The position numbers and the translations under genes were made by a program. From NCBI GenBank assembly GCA_043421945.1, contig JBHOGO010000048.1, positions 1-35,436 of the forward strand: a DNA stretch of 35,436 nucleotides, given 5' to 3'. This DNA comes from Thaumasiovibrio sp043421945 (lineage in GTDB: Bacteria; Pseudomonadota; Gammaproteobacteria; Enterobacterales; Vibrionaceae). Shown here one piece after another: positions 1-8,353 of this stretch. The notes under the pieces are model-generated. The model was given only the letters and a program-made list of their open reading frames with translations, made no database searches and was not told where the DNA came from. The stretch's first letter is position 1. Each line of letters starts with the position of its first letter.

Positions 1-474
1 AAACGCTTCGTCGGCCTCTATGATACCTGTAAAGGAAGTTGGTTGGTTCTGATTGGGCATTTGCAAGAATCGGTGTCTCCATAAAAAAGCAGTCCTTAGA
101 TTGATCTTTAGATGCCTTGCTATCTTCCTAAGTGAAACCCCGTCCCACATTAGAGCAAGATAAGGTAACCACTTGTCTTCTTTGCGCATTTTTAAAAGGG
201 GTGTTCCTGTTAAAGAACAAAATGTCTTCTTGCAGCCCTTACACCGATAACGCTGTATACCTTTGGCGGTTACTCCGTGTTTTACAAACTCCATAGAATG
301 GCAATGAGGACAGTCGGACACAACCTGCTCACGTTCAGCGATCACTTTTCCAACGGTATCACCATCAAGTTTTTCTTTGACGGAGTTGTTGAGGCGCTTG
401 GTGTCAGCGTAGTTGAGGGAGGGGATAAGTTGCAGTATCTTATCTAAGTTATTGATTCCCATTGTTGCCGCCAT
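1..474 (-). CDS. IS1595-family (ISXO2-like) transposase, 5' part, runs off the window
   Basis: Reading the minus strand from the ATG at 474 gives 158 uninterrupted codons to the window edge. The protein starts MAATMGINNLDKI and carries an N-terminal zinc ribbon (CPHCHS, later YRCKGCKKTF), a GTPLLKMRKEDKW segment, a helix-turn-helix-like stretch (DGVSLRKIARHLKI), FLWRHRF, and ends at IIEADEAF, the start of the DDE-type catalytic domain. That order (zinc ribbon, GT...W, LWRHR, EADE) is characteristic of IS1595/ISXO2 transposases, which move by cut-and-paste or copy-and-paste DDE chemistry. The C-terminal half, with the remaining acidic residues, lies beyond the window, so intactness cannot be judged. 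An alternative start is the Met at residue 5. Family assignment is from remembered motifs. Confidence 0.8.
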   Translation of the reverse strand, partial: MAATMGINNLDKILQLIPSLNYADTKRLNNSVKEKLDGDTVGKVIAEREQVVSDCPHCHSMEFVKHGVTAKGIQRYRCKGCKKTFCSLTGTPLLKMRKEDKWLPYLALMWDGVSLRKIARHLKINLRTAFLWRHRFLQMPNQNQPTSFTGIIEADEAF

Positions 475-534
475 CTGCTTTGATCTTTTCAGGATCATGA
501 GTATAGACCAGCAACACGGAAGTACAACAGAGCC
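1..534 (-). mobile_element. IS1595-family insertion element, one end inside the window (boundary tentative)
   Basis: The element must extend left of the window from somewhere between the transposase start (474) and tnpB (550). On the minus strand the sequence from 534 begins GGCTCTGTTGTACTTCCG, a plausible terminal inverted repeat ending in GG. The other end is not visible, so neither the inverted repeat nor the target duplication can be confirmed. If correct, the IS sits only about 15 bp upstream of the tnpB start codon. Confidence 0.35.
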
Positions 535-549
535 GCTAATGTACAGTGT

Positions 550-1830
550 ATGAAAAAGACGTTGAGATACAACTACAGGTTGAAGCCAACATCCCAGCAA
601 GAGGCTAAACTCATAGAGTTTAGCTCATACGCTCGTGGGTTATGGAACTACCTATTGTCTGAGAATCAACGTCAATATGAAGCCGAGAAAAGGTTCATTT
701 TTTACAAGGAAATGGCTTCAAAAATTAAAGATATTAAGAAACTGCCTGAATTTGCATGGGTTAAAGCCTTTGATTCGGGTGCCGCACAACAAGTCGCTCG
801 GGATCTGGACTCCGCTTTAATAAAAGGGATATCCAAAGAATCTCACCAAAAATTCCCAAGATTTAAAGTGAGCTATCGCGTTAAGAAGCTTCATAACGAT
901 AGCTACCGCTCCGTGAACAATAACAACTGCGTAAGGATTGAGAGTGGCAAGATCACTCTCCCTAAAATTGGTGCTGTTCCTATCGTTCTGCATCGTAGTT
1001 TAGTGAGCAACATTAAGACAGCAACGGTTCAATTACGCCATGGTAAATGGGAAGTAAGCCTAACCCAAGAGGTTGAGTGCGATGAAGCAAAGAAGCTATT
1101 CCAGAGCATTGCAGGATATGACATAAACTCAAAACAAACGGTTGTTGGCTCAAATGGTCTTGTTGTTGATAACCCAAAGTATTTAAGATCAGAAAAGGAA
1201 AAACTGACCAGATTACAGCGACAGCTTTCTAGAAAAAAGAAAGGCTCAGAGCGCTGGAGGAAAGCAAAATCCCGTCTAAATCATCTTCATGGTTCAATCG
1301 CTAGGAAGCGAATGGACTTCGCACATAAGACCGCTCATCGGATAGCCAACGAAAGCGATATTGTCGTATTTGAAGATTTAAATGTGGCGGGAATGCAGAA
1401 ATTTAACGGCAAAATGGTCGCAGACAATATCATGGGACTCATCTCGGATTTGACTAGGTACAAGGTTGAATTAAGAGGTGGCATTCATCATGAAATTGGG
1501 CGATTTGAGCGGACAACGGGTGTCTGCTCAAGTTGCGGTCAGCAGCATAAGTTGACGTTAAAGGATAGAGATTTCACCTGTACTCGTTGTAGTCTAGTCA
1601 GCTACCGTGACTACTCTTCAGCAATAGCCGTGGAAAGAAAAGGTGAGTTAGATTTAATGGCGAATGGAACTGTCGTCAGGGTGAGTAAATCATCCAATAC
1701 TCAGCAGAAATTAGGTGTTAAAACGAAAGTCTTTGCGTTAGCAAAGTTACCTTTGGGATCTGAGGAAATAGATAGGGCGCCTAATGGCCACCTTAGAAGC
1801 TCAGTGATTAGCTATTCTGTCGCTGAGTAG
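550..1830 (+). CDS. tnpB: TnpB, RNA-guided nuclease of an IS200/IS605-type element (no TnpA partner seen)
   Basis: The 426-residue protein has the TnpB architecture: an N-terminal OrfB_IS605 helix-rich region (KKTLRYNYRLKPTSQQEAKL), a split RuvC-like nuclease and a zinc ribbon. The expected acidic triad is present: D191 in AGYDIN, E275 in VVFEDLN and D354 in SYRDYSSA. Zinc ligands are C326/C329 and C344/C347. A basic Arg/Lys-rich bridge segment (RLQRQLSRKKKGSERW) lies between D191 and E275. TnpB proteins are omega-RNA-guided DNA endonucleases that help retain IS elements. No TnpA tyrosine transposase is visible in the 75 nt before it, so it is either an IS1341-type orphan or its left part was displaced by the adjacent IS1595 element. 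The C-terminal ~70 codons overlap the expected right-end RNA scaffold. All catalytic residues are intact. Confidence 0.88.
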   Translation: MKKTLRYNYRLKPTSQQEAKLIEFSSYARGLWNYLLSENQRQYEAEKRFIFYKEMASKIKDIKKLPEFAWVKAFDSGAAQQVARDLDSALIKGISKESHQKFPRFKVSYRVKKLHNDSYRSVNNNNCVRIESGKITLPKIGAVPIVLHRSLVSNIKTATVQLRHGKWEVSLTQEVECDEAKKLFQSIAGYDINSKQTVVGSNGLVVDNPKYLRSEKEKLTRLQRQLSRKKKGSERWRKAKSRLNHLHGSIARKRMDFAHKTAHRIANESDIVVFEDLNVAGMQKFNGKMVADNIMGLISDLTRYKVELRGGIHHEIGRFERTTGVCSSCGQQHKLTLKDRDFTCTRCSLVSYRDYSSAIAVERKGELDLMANGTVVRVSKSSNTQQKLGVKTKVFALAKLPLGSEEIDRAPNGHLRSSVISYSVAE

Positions 1831-1836
1831 TTCACT
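1700..1836 (+). ncRNA. Putative tnpB right end / omega-RNA 3' scaffold
   Basis: IS200/IS605 elements encode the TnpB guide RNA in the overlap between the 3' end of tnpB and the element right end. Here CTCAGTGAT (1800-1808) can pair over its whole length, with two G-U pairs, with GTCGCTGAG (1819-1827), leaving a 10-nt loop and ending at the tnpB stop codon. The guide would be the DNA directly after the right end, i.e. azoR sequence starting at about 1831-1837. The 5' limit is arbitrary and the exact right end is inferred from where azoR homology begins. Confidence 0.35.
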
Positions 1837-2069
1837 TCGTCAATTAATCGGTCACTTAGCGCTAATAATTCTTGTTGTTCAGCCGTTAAGTCATTGCCAC
1901 TCAAAGCTGCCATCACGTTAATGTCTAGCACCGGTAGTGGATTAAGCGCTAGATCTCGTTCGATAATTGAAAAAGTATTGCTGTTCTCATTTACCCAATG
2001 ATCAATCAGTGATGTCGAAGTGGATTTCTTCCCTAAAATACTGCTTTTTAAGACTAATGCGCTTTTCAT
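1812..2069 (-). pseudogene. azoR: azoR 5' fragment: FMN-dependent NADH-azoreductase truncated by the tnpB element
   Basis: The 85-codon ORF has a strong ribosome site (AAGGAG, 6-7 nt before the ATG at 2069). Its product matches the N-terminus of E. coli AzoR closely: a VLKSSIL start (FMN phosphate-binding loop), an RDLALNPLPVLD segment and ALSDRLIDE. Intact AzoR is about 200 residues. Here homology stops after LIDEV at about 1831-1837 and the last codons (NYSATE) come from the right end of the tnpB element on the opposite strand. The flavodoxin-fold remainder, with the rest of the FMN and substrate site, is absent. The missing 3' part may lie left of the window beyond the insertion sequences, or be deleted. 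The fragment is almost certainly non-functional. Confidence 0.82.
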
Positions 2070-2413
2070 TTTGTTCTCCTTAGCTATTGATAAAAATCAT
2101 ACAGGAAGGCGAGGGACATGAGAGCTTGAAAAAAACGTCTAACTTTATCGAATTTTTCGAACAACGGTAACAGAGCAGTAACGCGTAAAGAGTCGTATGG
2201 TTTGATAGAGCAGGTGACGCTAGCTTAAACGATCTAAGTGCTCTAGCTTTAGCTTTAGGGCGCTGTAGATAAAAAAATAGCCCGAAACGACTCCTGTCTC
2301 GGGCTTAGGGGAATGGCTCCTAAGAGCCTTGCGCTAATTGTGATTGTTTATCTAATAATCACTATAGTACAAGCCAATAAAATTGCCATTTTTATTGATA
2401 ACTAAAATAATAA
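2070..2413. other. Intergenic region between azoR fragment and rsmF
   Basis: This 344-nt stretch holds the azoR ribosome site at its left edge, an inverted repeat TCGAA-TTT-TTCGA at 2148-2160 in the azoR upstream region (possible operator, unassigned), the rsmF terminator at 2271-2305, and a second small hairpin GGCTC-CTAA-GAGCC at 2315-2328. No ORF of note was seen. Confidence 0.5.
2271..2305 (-). terminator. Intrinsic terminator of the letA-letB-rsmF transcription unit
   Basis: On the minus strand AGCCCGA pairs with TCGGGCT (arms at 2299-2305 and 2279-2285) around a 13-nt loop. After AT it is followed by seven T residues (2277-2271). It lies about 110 nt beyond the rsmF stop codon. Confidence 0.8.
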
Positions 2414-3838
2414 TCAATCTTGAAATAGGTTTGTATCGCGTACTTGATCACGAGGGAGACCATTCTTGATACGGTTTCCGACCCACTTGCCTAGCCCTAT
2501 CACCATCTCTTTGTAACTGACGATAACTTCGCCTGATCCACTAATACCTTCAGGGCGAATATCTCGTCCCATAAACCATTCCCGAGCATCGTGAGCGTTA
2601 AGTGAAACTGTTTCAGCTGCAGAGTTTTTTAGCGCCAAAATACCTTCGTGTTGCCAACGGACACCTTTCTTATGTTTCTCACCTATTTTCACACCAATAC
2701 GTTGATAGCGAATATGTTTGATAATAGGAGTGATCTCAGTAGGGAATAGCCATATCTCTTTGTCTCGTTGCCAAAGTGAACTTTGAGGCGGTATGGCTAT
2801 ATTAAGATCGCTGGAAAGTTGTTGGGTGAGGTCTAGTACTGCTTTTGTGTCGAGCTCGTTAAAAGGGAAAGTTCCTTTTTTGGATTTGCGCTTAGGTAAC
2901 TCAACAGCGTGATTCTTAGTAAAGCGTGCGACGAAAAAACCTTCCGTATCATAAATCTGTGGATAAACATGTAAGTAACCTTCCGATGTCGCAGATAGCT
3001 CAGCGCCTTCAAAAAGGTGATTGAGAGGCTCAATTGTGACGGCGTCACCAAATTTAGCGAGCAGGTGCGCGCAGACCGATTGGTTTTCAATATGGTTCAA
3101 GGTGCAGGTAGAATACACCAGCGTACCACCAGGCTTAAGAGAGAAAAAAGCACTTTCAATGAGCGATTTTTGAATAGCAGCGATCTCTTCCGTCGACTCA
3201 ATCGACCAGTTTTTCATCGCGGCTTCATCTTTACGCATCGCACCTTCACCAGAACATGGCGCATCAAGTAATATTGAGTCGAATGTTTCTGGCAGCCATT
3301 CACCAAAGATTTTTGCATCGAAGTGGGTCAATGCAACATTATGGATGCCACAGCGTTGTACGTTTGCCGCTAATACTTTTAAACGACTTGCTGCATATTC
3401 GTTGGCGATCAATACGCCTTGCTGCTGCATCGCACTTGCTAGTTGTGTTGTTTTAGAGCCGGGTGCAGAAGCCATATCTAGGACTTTAGTCAGCGCGTTG
3501 TTATCTTTCAGAAGTGCGTTGACCGGTAGCATGGAACTTGCTTCTTGGATATAAAACCAACCAGAAAGGTGTTCGGCAGAATTACCCAATGGGGTTTCAG
3601 ACTCATCCCCCTCAAACCAAAAACCTTCTTCGCACCAAGGAATAGGTGTCAGTTTCCATCCTTTTTCTGTTGCACGGTCTTTGAATGCTGCAACAGAGGT
3701 TTTTAGGGTGTTCACCCGTACACTTTTTCGCAGTGGTTTTTTGCATGCGGCAATGACGTCTTCGAGAGAAACGTTTTTTGGAAGCGAATCACGAAGTGTG
3801 GTTAGGTATTCATCAGGGATATAGATATTGTCGTGCAC
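2414..3838 (-). CDS. rsmF: 16S rRNA (cytosine(1407)-C5)-methyltransferase RsmF (YebU)
   Basis: The 474-residue protein (E. coli RsmF is 479) transfers methyl from S-adenosylmethionine to C1407 of 16S rRNA in the 30S subunit. Visible features in order are an N-terminal RNA-binding segment, the SAM-binding motif I VLDMASAPGSKTTQLA, motif IV DAPCSGEGAMRKDE with one of the two conserved cysteines, and motif VI YSTCTLNHIEN with the catalytic cysteine. A C-terminal PUA-like/RsmF-specific extension (GRDIRPEG) follows. The start is GTG at 3838. The reading frame has no ATG before an upstream stop at 3896-3898, and the Shine-Dalgarno is weak. It lies downstream of letA-letB on the same strand, the E. 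coli yebS-yebT-yebU order, separated by a 346-nt gap. Confidence 0.93.
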   Translation of the reverse strand: MHDNIYIPDEYLTTLRDSLPKNVSLEDVIAACKKPLRKSVRVNTLKTSVAAFKDRATEKGWKLTPIPWCEEGFWFEGDESETPLGNSAEHLSGWFYIQEASSMLPVNALLKDNNALTKVLDMASAPGSKTTQLASAMQQQGVLIANEYAASRLKVLAANVQRCGIHNVALTHFDAKIFGEWLPETFDSILLDAPCSGEGAMRKDEAAMKNWSIESTEEIAAIQKSLIESAFFSLKPGGTLVYSTCTLNHIENQSVCAHLLAKFGDAVTIEPLNHLFEGAELSATSEGYLHVYPQIYDTEGFFVARFTKNHAVELPKRKSKKGTFPFNELDTKAVLDLTQQLSSDLNIAIPPQSSLWQRDKEIWLFPTEITPIIKHIRYQRIGVKIGEKHKKGVRWQHEGILALKNSAAETVSLNAHDAREWFMGRDIRPEGISGSGEVIVSYKEMVIGLGKWVGNRIKNGLPRDQVRDTNLFQD

Positions 3839-4184
3839 AGGGCGATCTCTAGAACAATCGGATGGATGGAGTTTACCACAGTGTCGATATCCTCGTTACC
3901 TCAAGATGCATTAGACAAGGTGATACCTGTTTGCTTAGGTTTTTCTTGGCAGAGCAGTCAGGGCATTGTTGGGGGAATGAAGGTATAAAGAGGCTCTATG
4001 GGTGACGGTTAGGGTTTAACGTAGATATTTACTATGGGTAGTATTGTTCTAAAGGGCAGCTGTTCTAAAGGGTAGCTATGCCACTACCCTTTATCACTTG
4101 TCTTGGTTGTATTGTTTAGAGAGTCACTCTGATTAAAGATGACATTGAAGTTGCACCATCAATATAGAGTGTGATTATAAAACA
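3839..4184. other. Spacer between letB and rsmF
   Basis: No ORF is seen in these 346 nt. They contain a 16-bp tandem duplication (4045-4060 and 4061-4076, one mismatch) running into a 9-bp hairpin (4067-4092). Any rsmF promoter should lie in the right-to-left stretch 3839-4000, but no convincing -35/-10 pair was recognised. Confidence 0.5.
4045..4092. repeat. 16-bp tandem duplication merging into a hairpin
   Basis: TGTTCTAAAGGGCAGC (4045-4060) is followed directly by TGTTCTAAAGGGTAGC (4061-4076). The second copy supplies the left arm of a perfect 9-bp hairpin, AAAGGGTAG (4067-4075) with CTACCCTTT (4084-4092) and an 8-nt loop. No T-tract follows on either strand, so it is not a typical intrinsic terminator. 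Confidence 0.7.
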
Positions 4185-6797
4185 CTACTTCGGTATAGCT
4201 GTTCGCCAAGACTTCCACTCGGCCTTCGGAGAGGGGTGAAGTAGAAATGGAGAGCCCGAATCTGCTTTTTCCTGTATCGGTGCTGGCGGTGTTGCGAAGG
4301 CAATGCCACCTTTCAATATCGAATCAATGGTACCTGCTTCAAGGGTTGCACCCGTTAGGCCAAGGCTGAACTCAACACCTGATTGATTCCAAAACACGGT
4401 GTTTTTTCTGACCAAATGACGATATGGCTGATAGATGGTAAGCGTGATATCGACTCTATCCGCGAGCTGTCCAAGGGCCACTCTAGTCACTTCACCAACT
4501 GGAAGTTGACGGAATAATACAGGAGCACCCTCACTGATGTCGTAAGTCATAGCCGCTTGTAGCGTGAGGTTCATACCTCGGTTTCCTTCGGGTTCATCAT
4601 GAAGAGTGAAGGTTGTTCCTCGTTTATCTGTTGCACCCGGAGAAACGGAGATATAGGTTGTGAGTAATGATTCCAAATTCTCAGATTGTGTAAGACTAAT
4701 CTTGGGTTTAACGACCCAGAAATAGCTATCACTTTGGGTGATTTGCTGAATATATTCAGGGTATATGTTTGCGCTAATATCCACAGAATGCTGCTCGAAG
4801 TCAGGCGTTGTTTTTTTCACTTCGCCGACAGTGACACCTCGATATCGGATTGGCGTTGTTCGCGATATTGCACGCGCATCGTTTGCTCTTAAAGTGATAA
4901 TGGCGCCTGTTTGTCTTGCCACTTTTTCATTATCAAACAGGCGATAGTGGCTCTCACTTCGATTATCTATATTGCCCTGATTATGGAAGGCAATTCCGCC
5001 GTTAATAAGCGTAGAAACAGGTCCAGTCTCTATGTTGATCCCCGTTAATCCAGCGTCAATAGTGAGGCCTGAATAACTCCAGAAAACGGAATCTTCCGTC
5101 ACTAAGTGAGCATACTGGTTATTAATGTCGATAGAGATGATGACGTGATCATCATTGAGCGAGTAATCAGAAACCTTACCGACCTGAATGTCTTTATATA
5201 AAATGGGGCTACCGGTATTGATCCCAGGGTTTTTGTCGTAGATGAGTGAGAAGCGCTTAGTACCTTCTTGGTTATTTAATGCCAATCTAGCGGCTTGCTT
5301 ACTTTGGTAAAGGGGATAATGGGAAGAAATGGTTGATGCACCATCACTTGTAAACGAGAGCGACTCTTTCACTAAACGCTTGAAGGGAAGAACATCCACA
5401 GTCACGCCTTCGGCACTGAGCTCTGCCTGAAAACCACTATCGACATAAAAGCGACTCTGACTTTTGACTAGATGACGAAATTGATCCTGAATGACGATAT
5501 CAGTTTTAACACGATCGTTTTCTAATGTTACATTCGCGATTTGTCCTACATCAATCCCACGATGCCGAACAGTGACACCGGGACTCATTCCAAATGAGGC
5601 ATCTGAATAGAGGGTGACGCGGAGATTATTTTCATCATGAATGAAGTGGGTGCTTTCCGTGGATGCCCCAAAATTGTTTTCAGTATCGCCTTCCCCAGGA
5701 ATAATACGCAGGTAGTTCCCAGTGATTAAGTTTCCAAGGTTTTTGACGCTTTCTAAGGAAAGTGCTGGCTGTTCGATACTAAATCGAGTATTCGTTTTTA
5801 GGAGTTGAGTGAATGCAGGATCGATAAGACCATCCGCAATAATGTTTTGCTGCTCGTCGAGACGCAACTTAGTCACTTCCCCAATGGCTAGGCCTTTGTA
5901 AACAATGGGGCTGCCACCTTCACGCAACTGACTATTTTCAGGAATAGTAATGGTAATGGGTGTGCCTCTACCTGCAGAGTGAACATTGTCGAACAACACA
6001 AAATGACTATTATCTTCAACACTTTCACTCTCTGTGGGGGAATCGAAAGCGATACCACCAAGGATGAGTGTCGATAATCCTTCCATTTGAATATCAACAC
6101 CATCGAAACTAATTTGGGTATGTAGCCCGCTAATATTCCAAAAGTGTGAGTTAGACTTCACTAGGGATTCGAAGGGAGAGCGAACAACCGCATCAATATC
6201 AATATATTGACTATCTGCGCTCAGGGCATAGTTGATGACTTCACCAACAGGTATACGGCGGTAGTAGAGCTTCGAGCCAACCGAAATGCCATTCAGTGTC
6301 GGTGCTTTCAATTTAATGAAGAGCCCATCAATATGTTCAGCATCCGTTGGAGGATGCTTCAAAGCAGAAAACTCGGTAGTGAATTCACTTTCTGCACCTG
6401 GCATTGCTGCAATATAGTTACCTGCTACCAGCGCATCTAAGCCGCTAATTCCTTCTAGTGATGCTTGGGGTTTGACTAACCAAAATTGAGTATTTTCGTT
6501 TAAAGTGTTCTGCGCTTTTGGGTAAATATCGGCAATGACAGTAATACCCGATAAATTGTCTGAGAGCTCCACTTTTTTTACCATACCTATTTCGAGCCCT
6601 TTATATTTTATGGGCGTTCGACCAGCCACTAAGCCTTGCGCGGAATCAAAATGAATCATGATACGAGTACCAGATTCATTAATAGCGCTATAAACAAGCC
6701 ATAACGCGAGACCCAAGGAAAGGATGGGCAAGAACCAAAGAGGCGAAATCGATTTGTCTTTTTTTATTTCTGCATTGGGCAGGGTGTTATTGGTCAT
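4185..6797 (-). CDS. letB: LetB (YebT), seven-MCE-domain periplasmic lipid-transport tunnel protein
   Basis: The 870-residue product (E. coli LetB 877-879) has one N-terminal transmembrane helix (PLWFLPILSLGLALWLVYSA), then seven MCE repeats. Each repeat has the pattern G-x-P-(I/V)-x-(Y/F)-(K/R)-x-(I/L)-x-(V/I)-G-x-V, for example RTPIKYKGLEIGMV, GSPIVYKGLAIGEV and TTPIRYRGVTVGEV. Seven repeats distinguish LetB from PqiB (three). LetB hexamers stack into a tube that carries lipids between inner and outer membranes. The ATG at 6797 (MTNNTLPNAEIKK) is preferred: it overlaps the letA stop by 11 nt (ATGACCAATAA), implying translational coupling. An upstream ATG at 6839 would add 14 residues and lies inside letA. 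Confidence 0.92.
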   Translation of the reverse strand: MTNNTLPNAEIKKDKSISPLWFLPILSLGLALWLVYSAINESGTRIMIHFDSAQGLVAGRTPIKYKGLEIGMVKKVELSDNLSGITVIADIYPKAQNTLNENTQFWLVKPQASLEGISGLDALVAGNYIAAMPGAESEFTTEFSALKHPPTDAEHIDGLFIKLKAPTLNGISVGSKLYYRRIPVGEVINYALSADSQYIDIDAVVRSPFESLVKSNSHFWNISGLHTQISFDGVDIQMEGLSTLILGGIAFDSPTESESVEDNSHFVLFDNVHSAGRGTPITITIPENSQLREGGSPIVYKGLAIGEVTKLRLDEQQNIIADGLIDPAFTQLLKTNTRFSIEQPALSLESVKNLGNLITGNYLRIIPGEGDTENNFGASTESTHFIHDENNLRVTLYSDASFGMSPGVTVRHRGIDVGQIANVTLENDRVKTDIVIQDQFRHLVKSQSRFYVDSGFQAELSAEGVTVDVLPFKRLVKESLSFTSDGASTISSHYPLYQSKQAARLALNNQEGTKRFSLIYDKNPGINTGSPILYKDIQVGKVSDYSLNDDHVIISIDINNQYAHLVTEDSVFWSYSGLTIDAGLTGINIETGPVSTLINGGIAFHNQGNIDNRSESHYRLFDNEKVARQTGAIITLRANDARAISRTTPIRYRGVTVGEVKKTTPDFEQHSVDISANIYPEYIQQITQSDSYFWVVKPKISLTQSENLESLLTTYISVSPGATDKRGTTFTLHDEPEGNRGMNLTLQAAMTYDISEGAPVLFRQLPVGEVTRVALGQLADRVDITLTIYQPYRHLVRKNTVFWNQSGVEFSLGLTGATLEAGTIDSILKGGIAFATPPAPIQEKADSGSPFLLHPSPKAEWKSWRTAIPK

Positions 6798-7992
6798 AGT
6801 TATCCCAGAGTAAGCGCGAATCGAGACTTTCAGCAGCAAGCATGGTTAACACGACGACAATGCCAAAAGCTATCGCACCAATACCTGGTGTGAAGTCGAG
6901 GAGTTGACCGCGGTCAAGCAGTGTCATCATGATTGAAATGACAAATAAGTCCATTATGGACCACTTGCCAATCCACCGGACGATACGATGTAATTTCATC
7001 CTTAAATGGGAATGAGATCGCGCGTTGAGTGTTACAAGTAAATAGAAGAGAATTCCAATCTTTGCGACAGGCACAAGGATGCTAGCAGCAAAAATGATGA
7101 AGGCGATAAATATCATGTCACTGCTAATGAGTGAGAAGACACCAGACATGATGGTATCTTCCAGTCGCGATCCATTGGTGATTAAGACTGAGATAGGGTA
7201 GTAGTTAGCAGGCAATAAAAACACGAGCGCAGCGATTAAGTAAGCCCATGTCTTTTGGGTACTTTGCGGTCTTATTTTGTATAATTTGTGGTTACATCGC
7301 AGGCAGCTTAACGCTAAATTTGACTGTACGGCATGACAGTGCGCACACTGAACAAGTTCACGAGGATTCAACAGCGTAAATTTTGGTGTGCTTTGCCATT
7401 TATCCCAATAGCGAACAATACTTGTCCGGCTAATGAGAAAGATCAACAGTAATTGACAGGCAATCAGCGCGTAAAGGGAAATCCCAAACTGTATATCGGC
7501 ATAGTCTCTCACCTTGAAGCAAGAAATAGCGAGGCTGACGAGGTAAACATCTATCATCACCCAGTGCTTGATGAAGGAGAGTAATCTAACGCTTTTTGCA
7601 AACACAAAACGCCAACGTAGCATTAAACTAAGGTGAGTAAGTAAAATAGCGATAACGTAAAGTGCTGGTGCAATGGTGCCGCAGAAAAGAGCAAGGGCTC
7701 CAACAAAGGGAAAACCGTTTAAGAACAATTGTATTGAACCATCAGGGAGTGTCGCTGGTATATTGACACCGAATAATGTGATGGTAATAAGTGGCATTGA
7801 CACTATAGGTACAAGAAGAACAAGACAGGTAAGGGCAAGCGCAAGCTCTCCATTGAATGGCAGCATATGTCCTTTATTAAGGCGAGTTTGACACCTTGGA
7901 CAAAAGGAGCTTTGGCCTGAAGGTGGAGGACAATGGTTCAATGCAAGGCCGCAGCCATGACAAAACCCAATCTGGAGCTCGCTATTTGACAC
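6787..7992 (-). CDS. letA: LetA (YebS), inner-membrane partner of LetB
   Basis: The 401-residue protein of the PqiA/LetA family (E. coli LetA 427) has an N-terminal zinc ribbon with C11/C14 and C31/C34 and a second ribbon near residue 215 (CAHC...CLRC). These lie before two related groups of hydrophobic transmembrane segments (ALALTCLVLLVPIVSMPLI; WAYLIAALVFLLPANYYPI). LetA is thought to load or extract lipids at the inner membrane and pass them to the LetB tunnel. The start is GTG at 7992, with AGGAAG 12 nt upstream. A nearer upstream GTG runs into TAA after one codon. It is the first gene of letA-letB-rsmF and overlaps letB by 11 nt. Confidence 0.9.
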   Translation of the reverse strand: MSNSELQIGFCHGCGLALNHCPPPSGQSSFCPRCQTRLNKGHMLPFNGELALALTCLVLLVPIVSMPLITITLFGVNIPATLPDGSIQLFLNGFPFVGALALFCGTIAPALYVIAILLTHLSLMLRWRFVFAKSVRLLSFIKHWVMIDVYLVSLAISCFKVRDYADIQFGISLYALIACQLLLIFLISRTSIVRYWDKWQSTPKFTLLNPRELVQCAHCHAVQSNLALSCLRCNHKLYKIRPQSTQKTWAYLIAALVFLLPANYYPISVLITNGSRLEDTIMSGVFSLISSDMIFIAFIIFAASILVPVAKIGILFYLLVTLNARSHSHLRMKLHRIVRWIGKWSIMDLFVISIMMTLLDRGQLLDFTPGIGAIAFGIVVVLTMLAAESLDSRLLWDNYDQ

Positions 7993-8353
7993 TGTGTTAA
8001 TGCACTTCCTGTTTGCAGTTAGTACCCTAAATCACCATTATTTCAGCGCATACGCGAGAAATCTCAGCACATCCGAACGCGTCCGCTTAATTTAATGAAC
8101 CATTAGGTCGCGTTAACATAGGTGAACGTTATCTATCTTTCCCATGATTGTGTCAATGGAGGCCTATTGATAGCGCTATGCCATTGTAATTTAGTGGTTA
8201 CTTTGGAGCGTTTAGTATAAAAGGATTTACTATTACTGTGTGACTTAAATTGCAATTTCATCGTGTTTTCTTAGGTGGATCGACCACTTACTCAGATCAT
8301 TGAGGCAAGATACGTTGTAACAGCAAATGATAGTGAATAATAAAGTGAAAAAG
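7993..8353. promoter_or_regulatory. Divergent intergenic region between letA and msrC
   Basis: This gap must hold the leftward promoter for letA-letB and the rightward promoter for msrC. A TATAAA-like box occurs at about 8216 on the plus strand and the imperfect palindrome GTGG-ATCGA-CCAC at about 8275, but no spaced -35/-10 pair could be assigned with confidence. There is no ORF or hairpin terminator. Confidence 0.4.

Noticed and set aside
4185..6797. PqiB identity for the MCE protein
   Set aside because: PqiB has about 546 residues and three MCE domains. This protein has 870 residues, seven MCE repeats and the yebS-yebT-yebU neighbourhood, so it is LetB.
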